Assembly: GCF_030413595.1 (NCBI RefSeq)
Contig: NZ_CP129238.1
Location: 3,100,001 to 3,164,000, forward strand
Direction: 5' to 3'
Length of the DNA stretch: 64,000 nucleotides
DNA from: Planococcus liqunii
Lineage (GTDB): Bacteria > Bacillota > Bacilli > Bacillales_A > Planococcaceae
Part shown: in pieces, positions 57,546 through 64,000 of the stretch
Layout of the letters: every line of letters starts with the position of its first letter
Numbering within the stretch: the stretch's first letter is position 1
The notes under the pieces: generated by a model
Database searches by the model: none
The model's input: only the letters and a program-made list of their open reading frames with translations
Told to the model about the DNA's origin: nothing
Translations under genes and position numbers: made by a program

Positions 57546-58844
57546 TCAATTTGCGCTATGGCTACTGTCTGCTTTGGTGCTCGCAACCGGATCAATCGTT
57601 TCTCTCCGGATATCCGCACCGAGCCCTTGAAGTTTCCGGACGATATCTGAGTATCCGCGTTCGATATGGTAAATTTCACGGATTTCCGTCTCACCTTCAG
57701 CCAGCAAACCGGCAATAATCAAGGCTGCTCCTGCACGCAAATCGGAAGCGACAACAGTTGCAGCGGTTAATGGCGTCGGTCCGGTAATAACTGCAGCCCG
57801 CCCTTCGACTCTGCCGCTCGCATTCATCCGGCGCAATTCGTCAATATGCTTGAAACGAGCCGAATAAATGGTATCGGTAATCATGGAAGAACCGGCTGCT
57901 TGCGTCATCAACACTGAAAACGGCTGCTGGAGATCGGTGGCAAACCCTGGATACACCAAAGTCTTTACGTCAATCGCCTGCAATTGCTCTGATTTCGGTA
58001 TGTAGATGGACTCTTCGCCTTCCTGTACATCAACACCCATTTCACGGAGCTTCGCTGTCAAAGCTTCCATGTGAAAAGGAATAACATTGTCCACCAATAC
58101 GCCGTCGCCAATGGCAGCTGCCATAATCATGAAAGTGCCGGCTTCGATGCGGTCAGGAATGATGGTGTGGTTCGTGCCGTGAAGCTCTTCCACTCCGTCA
58201 ATGCGGATCACATTTGTGCCCGCTCCTTTGATTTTTGCTCCCATATTGGTTAAAAGTGTGGCAACGTCGATAATTTCAGGTTCTTTTGCTGCGTTTTCAA
58301 TAACCGTCTGCCCTTTGGCAAGAACTGCCGCCAGCATAATATTAATCGTCGCCCCTACACTGACAACGTCCAGATAAATTTTCGCGCCGCGAAGTTCATC
58401 TGCCCGCAAGTAGATTGCGCCGTGTTCGTTCGTGACTTTTGCGCCAAGCGCTTCAAATCCTTTAATGTGCTGATCTATTGGGCGCGGCCCTAAGAAACAG
58501 CCGCCCGGCAGGCCGATTGCCGCGTGTTTGAAACGGCCAAGCATGGCGCCCATCATATAGTAAGAAGCGCGCAATTTTTTCACATTGCCGTTTGGCAATG
58601 GCATATCGATCATATGGGTCGGATCAATTTTCATCGTGCCGTCTTCAAACGACACTTCCCCGCCGATTTCTTCCAGAATGTTTTTCAATGTCCAGACATC
58701 AGAAATTTCGGGCAAGCCTTCGATTTGCACAGGCGAATTCGCTAAAATAGACGCTGGGATCAATGCCACTGCGCTATTTTTTGCTCCATTCACTTTAATG
58801 GTGCCAGATAAGCGGTTACCGCCTTTTACTTTATATACATCCAT
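57546..58844 (-). CDS. murA2: UDP-N-acetylglucosamine 1-carboxyvinyltransferase 2 (MurA2/MurZ)
   Basis: 432-aa second MurA. Catalytic Cys116 in [28 protein letters not shown] near the N-terminus. Same reaction as the paralog at 34428-35720. Context between fba/fsa and rho matches murAB (murZ) of Bacillus, where it is the minor or conditional enzyme. AAAGGAG lies about 12 nt from the ATG, a long spacing. Confidence 0.93.
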   Translation of the reverse strand: MDVYKVKGGNRLSGTIKVNGAKNSAVALIPASILANSPVQIEGLPEISDVWTLKNILEEIGGEVSFEDGTMKIDPTHMIDMPLPNGNVKKLRASYYMMGAMLGRFKHAAIGLPGGCFLGPRPIDQHIKGFEALGAKVTNEHGAIYLRADELRGAKIYLDVVSVGATINIMLAAVLAKGQTVIENAAKEPEIIDVATLLTNMGAKIKGAGTNVIRIDGVEELHGTNHTIIPDRIEAGTFMIMAAAIGDGVLVDNVIPFHMEALTAKLREMGVDVQEGEESIYIPKSEQLQAIDVKTLVYPGFATDLQQPFSVLMTQAAGSSMITDTIYSARFKHIDELRRMNASGRVEGRAAVITGPTPLTAATVVASDLRAGAALIIAGLLAEGETEIREIYHIERGYSDIVRKLQGLGADIRRETIDPVASTKADSSHSAN

Positions 58845-58874
58845 CAGATCAAATTTCTCCTTTACCCCACTTTT

Positions 58875-58917
58875 AGGGACAGTCCGATTTTCGCTTTCAC
58901 AAAAAATCGCTGTCCCT
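58875..58917. repeat. Hairpin between fsa and murA2
   Basis: AGGGACAG..CGATTTT / AAAATCG-CTGTCCCT, long stem with a 2-nt bulge. No T-run after it on the minus strand, so it may be a dispersed repeat (GGGACAG type) rather than a terminator. AGTCCGATT recurs at about 58921. Confidence 0.5.
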
Positions 58918-58951
58918 GAAAGTCCGATTGGTTCAAATGGCTAGTCGCAGT

Positions 58952-59614
58952 TTACTTTACTTCTTCTTCAACAGAGCGTTTTTCCCAGTCTGCAAGGAAT
59001 GCTTCGATTCCTTTATCAGTCAATGGGTGTTTGAACATTTGCTGCATCACTTTAATCGGCATTGTTCCGATATGAGCGCCGTTCAATGCTGCATCTGTAA
59101 CGTGCTGCGGGTGGCGGATGGAAGCTGCAATGATTTCTGCTTTGATGTCATGGATCGCAAAAATATCTGCAATTGTTGCAATTAAATCCATGCCGTTGTG
59201 GCCAATATCGTCCAGGCGGCCAAGGAAAGGAGAAACGTATGAAGCACCAGCGCGAGCTGCAAGTAGTGCCTGGTTTGCGCTGAAGATTAACGTTACGTTA
59301 ACTTTGATGCCTTCTGCTGCAAGTGTTGAACAAGCTTTCAATCCATCTGGAGTCATTGGCAATTTCACTGTGATGTTTGGCGCTAATGCTGCCAATTCAC
59401 GGCCTTCTTTGATCATGCCTTCAAAATCAAGCGCGATTACTTCGCCGCTGATTGAACCGTCAACAAGTGCTGCAATTTCTTTTAAGCGGTCGTGGAATGA
59501 AACGTTTTTTTCTTTTGCTACAAGTGATGGGTTTGTTGTTACTCCCGATAGGATGCCCCATGAATGTGCTTCTTTGATTTCGTCGAAGTTTGCTGTATCA
59601 ATAAAAAATTTCAT
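58952..59614 (-). CDS. fsa: Transaldolase / fructose-6-phosphate aldolase family (TalC)
   Basis: 220-aa small-type TalC. Schiff-base Lys in NITVKLPMT (about residue 84), [13 protein letters not shown] at the start, [13 protein letters not shown]. Bacillus enzymes of this group (YwjH) act as transaldolase in the pentose phosphate pathway. AGGAGGA before the ATG. 77 nt after fba on the same strand. Confidence 0.93.
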   Translation of the reverse strand: MKFFIDTANFDEIKEAHSWGILSGVTTNPSLVAKEKNVSFHDRLKEIAALVDGSISGEVIALDFEGMIKEGRELAALAPNITVKLPMTPDGLKACSTLAAEGIKVNVTLIFSANQALLAARAGASYVSPFLGRLDDIGHNGMDLIATIADIFAIHDIKAEIIAASIRHPQHVTDAALNGAHIGTMPIKVMQQMFKHPLTDKGIEAFLADWEKRSVEEEVK

Positions 59615-59690
59615 CTTTTTTCCTCCTGGTATGATGGAAAAGAGAGAAGGCCTCGCGGCAGTTTCTCTCTTTCCTCATTTGTATTTTAAA

Positions 59691-60548
59691 TTAAGCTTGG
59701 TTTGAACTGCCGAATTCGCGCATCTTGCCAATAACAGTCGCTTTGATTGCATCACGTGCAGGCGTCAAGTATTTGCGCGGGTCATACATTTCTGCATCTT
59801 TAGCCAATGCTTCGCGGACTGCTTTTGCAGAAGCGATTTGGTTTTCTGTATTTACATTGATTTTCGCTGTTCCCAGGGAAACCGAGCGCTGAATATCTTT
59901 AACCGGGATTCCTGTTCCTCCGTGAAGGACAAGCGGCACGTCGCAAAGCTGAGAAATTTCTTCCATTTCTTTAAAGCCTAAGTTCGGCTCGCCTTTGTAC
60001 GGTCCGTGGACAGATCCAAGCGCCGGTGCCAGGCAATCGATGCCCGTTTGTTCAACCAATTGCTTGCATTCCTGCGGATCGGCATAAATCACGCCGTCTG
60101 CAATCACATCGTCTTCTTGTCCGCCGACAGTCCCTAATTCAGCTTCTACAGATACATTATGTTTATGTGCATATTCCACAACTTGTTTCGTAATTTCAAT
60201 ATTTTCTTCAAATGGATGATGGGATGCATCAATCATCACAGAAGTAAACCCAGCGTCGATTGCTTCTTTGCATTTTTCAAAGCTGGAACCGTGATCTAGG
60301 TGGATTGCCACTGGTACTGTGATTTTGTAATCATGCATCAAGCCCTTCACCATATGTACAACCGTGGTGAATCCGCCCATATAGCGCGCAGCGCCCTCAG
60401 ATACCCCTAAGATAACCGGAGAATTTTCTTCTTGTGCCGCCTGCAGGATAGCCTGGGTGAACTCCAGGTTATTCAAGTTAAATTGGCCGATTGCGTACCC
60501 TTCTTGTTTCCCTTTAATCATCATTTCTTTCATTGAAACCAATGGCAT
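59691..60548 (-). CDS. fba: Fructose-1,6-bisphosphate aldolase, class II
   Basis: 285-aa zinc aldolase of glycolysis. HLDHGSSFE (Asp and zinc His near 80-83), zinc Glu/His in [13 protein letters not shown], and [16 protein letters not shown] before the ATG. Own promoter upstream. Confidence 0.95.
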   Translation of the reverse strand: MPLVSMKEMMIKGKQEGYAIGQFNLNNLEFTQAILQAAQEENSPVILGVSEGAARYMGGFTTVVHMVKGLMHDYKITVPVAIHLDHGSSFEKCKEAIDAGFTSVMIDASHHPFEENIEITKQVVEYAHKHNVSVEAELGTVGGQEDDVIADGVIYADPQECKQLVEQTGIDCLAPALGSVHGPYKGEPNLGFKEMEEISQLCDVPLVLHGGTGIPVKDIQRSVSLGTAKINVNTENQIASAKAVREALAKDAEMYDPRKYLTPARDAIKATVIGKMREFGSSNQA

Positions 60549-60592
60549 TACAAAATTCCTCCTCAGTGTATATCTTGCTAAATATCCTTTTT

Positions 60593-60601
60593 ACTATACC
60601 A
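60593..60601 (-). promoter_or_regulatory. Extended -10 of fba
   Basis: TGG-TATAGT on the minus strand, 45 nt ahead of the ATG. An 11-bp direct repeat TCAGTGTATAT (60563-60573 and 60622-60632 approximately) brackets it. No clear -35. Confidence 0.4.
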
Positions 60602-60633
60602 AAAACCGCATGATTTCGCCACTTCAGTGTATA

Positions 60634-60993
60634 TCAGTCCCGTAACAATTGCTTTACAGCTTCTCTAATTTCAAATACATCAAAGGGCTTTGTGAAATAA
60701 CTGGCTGCTCCGCTGTCTATTGATTCTTCGATTAAGTCCAGTTCCCCGTACGCGGTCATCATGATGACTTGTATTTCAGAACCCAATTGCTTTAAATTTC
60801 TCAGGATTTCCAGGCCGTCCATTCCCGGCATTTTCATATCCAACAGCACCACATCCGGCTGTATTTCTTTCGCTTTTGCTAAGGCTTCGCGCCCATTTGC
60901 CGCCATTAAGGTCAAAAAACCCTCTTTTTTAAACACTTCATTCAGTAACAGGCGGATGCCCGTTTGGTCATCGACAATTAATATGGTTTTCAA
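60634..60993 (-). CDS. spo0F: Spo0F-like single-domain response regulator
   Basis: 119-aa CheY-like receiver without output domain. Acidic pocket Asp8/Asp9, phospho-acceptor Asp52 (VLLDMKMPGMDG), Thr80 (MMTAYGELD), Lys102 (TKPFD). ILIVDDQ.GIR.LLNEVF matches Spo0F of the sporulation phosphorelay. From memory of the Bacillus protein, the kinase-contact residues Tyr13 and His101 correspond to Thr11 and Tyr99 here. The start is TTG with a poor ribosome site. Kept at its usual place between fba and ywjG although sporulation genes nearby are missing. Confidence 0.88.
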   Translation of the reverse strand: MKTILIVDDQTGIRLLLNEVFKKEGFLTLMAANGREALAKAKEIQPDVVLLDMKMPGMDGLEILRNLKQLGSEIQVIMMTAYGELDLIEESIDSGAASYFTKPFDVFEIREAVKQLLRD

Positions 60994-61109
60994 GAGGACT
61001 CATTCCCTTCTTCTTCCAATTGTATACTTATTTCCATTCTACTAGACATCCCCCGCCTTTTCCACAGTGTGGAGCCTTCTGTTATAATTTGTTGATGAGG
61101 TGAAACAAA

Positions 61110-61598
61110 ATGAAAATGTTATCGACACAATTAGCCGGCCTGTTCCAGCGAATAGCTGGGCAAGAAGAAGCAATTGAAGATACTGCGCGGGTCCTGGCAC
61201 AGGCGGCAATCGGAGAAGGCACGATTTTTCTCGCTGCATTTGGCGAAATGAAAGCCGTTGCGCTGAGCGCGCTCGAAGGTGTCGAACCGCTCCAAAGCGC
61301 TGCACATTGGCAGCCGGACAGTGTCATCAGCAGCGCGGACCGGGTCTGGATCCTTGCTAAAAACAGTGAAGGCGACGAACTTGCCAACCGTTTAAATGAC
61401 GCCCACTTGCCGTTTGCGATGCTGGTAGCGGAAAAACGCAGCAACGAAATGGAAGCGGACGCTTTTGTTTCGTTGAAGATCGACAAAGGGCTGCTGCCGA
61501 CCGATGACGGCGGACGAACCGTCGTTCCGCATGCAATGGGTGCATTATTTGTCTACCATGCTGTCAAAATGGCCGTTGATGAAATGCTGGCCGAATAA
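61110..61598 (+). CDS. ywjG: DUF2529 family protein (YwjG)
   Basis: 162-aa soluble protein, SIS-like fold expected (GTIFLAAFGEMKAVALSALEG, DRVWILAKNSEGDELANRLNDAHLPFAML, VPHAMGALFVYHAVKMAVDEML). Function unknown. One of few plus-strand genes; lies opposite spo0F, as in Bacillus. GAGGTGA before the ATG at 6 nt. Confidence 0.88.
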   Translation: MKMLSTQLAGLFQRIAGQEEAIEDTARVLAQAAIGEGTIFLAAFGEMKAVALSALEGVEPLQSAAHWQPDSVISSADRVWILAKNSEGDELANRLNDAHLPFAMLVAEKRSNEMEADAFVSLKIDKGLLPTDDGGRTVVPHAMGALFVYHAVKMAVDEMLAE

Positions 61599-61606
61599 AT
61601 TACCGA

Positions 61607-61643
61607 AAAAACCGTTTGCAGAACTGTTCTGCAGGCGGTTTTT
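61607..61643 (+). terminator. Terminator of ywjG
   Basis: AAACCG / CGGTTT outer stem and TGCAGAAC / TTCTGCA inner stem, then TTTTTGATTT on the plus strand. Confidence 0.85.
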
Positions 61644-61694
61644 GATTTCAGCAGGAAAAATTCGGAATTTGTGCGCGTTCAGCATCCCGGATAC

Positions 61695-61732
61695 TAAAAA
61701 ACTTCCCGTCTGCAGTGCAAACGGGAAGTTTT
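61695..61732 (-). terminator. Terminator of pyrG
   Basis: AAACTTCCCGT / ACGGGAAGTTT stem with an 11-nt loop, six T on the minus strand, 36 nt after the pyrG stop. May also act on the plus strand. Confidence 0.88.
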
Positions 61733-61768
61733 CTTGTTTTCAGCATCCAGCTGTTTTTAAGTGCCTTA

Positions 61769-63466
<1,698 letters not shown>

Positions 63467-63483
63467 TCAATCTCCTATTTTAA

Positions 63484-63525
63484 GGAGCCCAGTAAAATCT
63501 TATCCAGTCTCATCGCATAAGTCAA
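63484..63525 (-). promoter_or_regulatory. pyrG promoter with GGGCTCC start site
   Basis: On the minus strand TTGACT (63520-63525), 17-nt spacer, TAAGAT (63497-63502), then 6 nt and GGGCTCC starting at 63490. This initial sequence equals the known Bacillus pyrG start that permits G stuttering at low CTP. Confidence 0.82.
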
Positions 63526-63543
63526 GGTAAAAAAATGTTCAGA

Positions 63544-64000
63544 TTACTTCAAATCGTCTTCTAAATCGTCTTCCTCTTCTTCTTCGTCGTCGATAATATT
63601 GCCGTCCAGGTCTTCCACCAGAACGTCTACATCGACTTCATCGTCATCATCGTCATCCACGTCTACATCAAAATCGATGACTTCTTCTTCCTCTTCTTCA
63701 TCACCAACCGGCGGGATGATCAATGCACTTGCGTCATCGTCTTCATCCTCGTCGTCAGCATCATCGAAATCGTCAAATTCCAACTCATCTTCCAATTCAA
63801 GGTCCATATCGTCAAAGCCTTCATCGTCCGCCACTTTCGCTTTTTTCTTGCGGGCTTTAACGGTTGGTGCAGACTCTTCTTCAATTTGCTCCACTGGATA
63901 CCATTCACGGAGGCCCCAACGGTTTTCACCTAGAATCAGGAAGCGGCCATCAATGTTCATGTCTGTATAGAACTGGACAAGGCGGGCTTTCATGTCTTCT
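63544..64000 (-). CDS. rpoE: RNA polymerase delta subunit (partial, N-terminus beyond window)
   Basis: At least 152 aa are visible; the frame continues past 64000 (..[13 protein letters not shown]), so the first 30-40 residues are missing. The end of the HARE-HTH domain ([25 protein letters not shown]) is followed by about 95 residues almost purely Asp/Glu, typical of RpoE, which raises RNA polymerase recycling and promoter selectivity. Upstream neighbour of pyrG as in Bacillus. No clear terminator between it and the pyrG promoter. Confidence 0.93.
   Translation of the reverse strand, partial: EDMKARLVQFYTDMNIDGRFLILGENRWGLREWYPVEQIEEESAPTVKARKKKAKVADDEGFDDMDLELEDELEFDDFDDADDEDEDDDASALIIPPVGDEEEEEEVIDFDVDVDDDDDDEVDVDVLVEDLDGNIIDDEEEEEDDLEDDLK

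Noticed and set aside
63599-63970. Ser-rich 123-codon plus-strand frame opposite rpoE
   Set aside because: It is the complement of the Asp/Glu-rich tail of the delta subunit.

Overview
The window is a low-to-moderate G+C Firmicutes chromosome segment that fits the Planococcaceae (Planococcus or a close relative). The evidence is Bacillus-type gene order, strong GGAGG-type ribosome sites, several S-layer-homology (SLH) proteins, and no sporulation genes at places where Bacillus has them. No database search was possible, so the genus is inferred. Almost everything is on the minus strand. Read right to left, the backbone is rpoE-pyrG-ywjG-spo0F-fba-fsa-murA2-glpX-rho-rpmE-tdk-prfA-prmC-tsaC-ywlE-rpiB-ywlG-glyA-upp-atp operon-DUF1146-murA1-mbl-epuA-fabZ, as in Bacillus subtilis. 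spoIIR, spoIID, spoIIQ, spoIIID and the flhO/flhP genes known from that region are missing, yet spo0F is kept.

Region by region. 1-8 kb: a mobile-looking 318-bp element, then four genes for SLH-anchored exported enzymes (NlpC/P60 peptidase, subtilase, amidase, 5'-nucleotidase), each with its own terminator. 8-25 kb: an accessory metabolic stretch with VanZ-like, an amino acid:Na+ symporter, M20 amidohydrolase and enolase-superfamily epimerase, a NERD-domain protein between arrays of 21-bp repeats, RocB-like peptidase and PatA-like aminotransferase, EamA exporter, PanF/YhdT pantothenate uptake, an HlyD/Yip1 pair, and LD-carboxypeptidase. 24-32 kb: small genes, a plus-strand SWIM/SNF2 pair, a competence-type ssb with a ComK-like box, and ywpF. 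32-36 kb: fatty acid and cell-wall/shape genes. 36-44 kb: the complete F1Fo ATP synthase operon with a consensus promoter and an adjacent Rex-like site. 44-64 kb: nucleotide salvage, glyA, translation termination, rho, central carbon enzymes and pyrG, whose leader carries the signature of CTP-sensitive attenuation.

The strongest unexplained signals are intergenic. (1) Two elements, at 149-466 and 17120-17575, share a GC-rich core and related ends, and each is flanked by a direct duplication of a whole terminator-like hairpin. This suggests a small mobile element that targets terminators. (2) The NERD gene is flanked by two direct copies of a composite structure: an array of 21-bp-period units, a double hairpin with fixed 18-nt spacing and compensatory base changes, and another array. 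(3) A PAS/LOV-like, GAF, degenerate GGDEF and EAL protein appears to be a LOV domain whose photoactive cysteine is glycine. Smaller items include an 18-bp palindrome found upstream of both murA1 and upp, palindromic repeats abutting the atpG and atpC stop codons inside the ATP synthase operon, and two small genes below the usual ORF cut-off (24373-24477 and 30387-30545).
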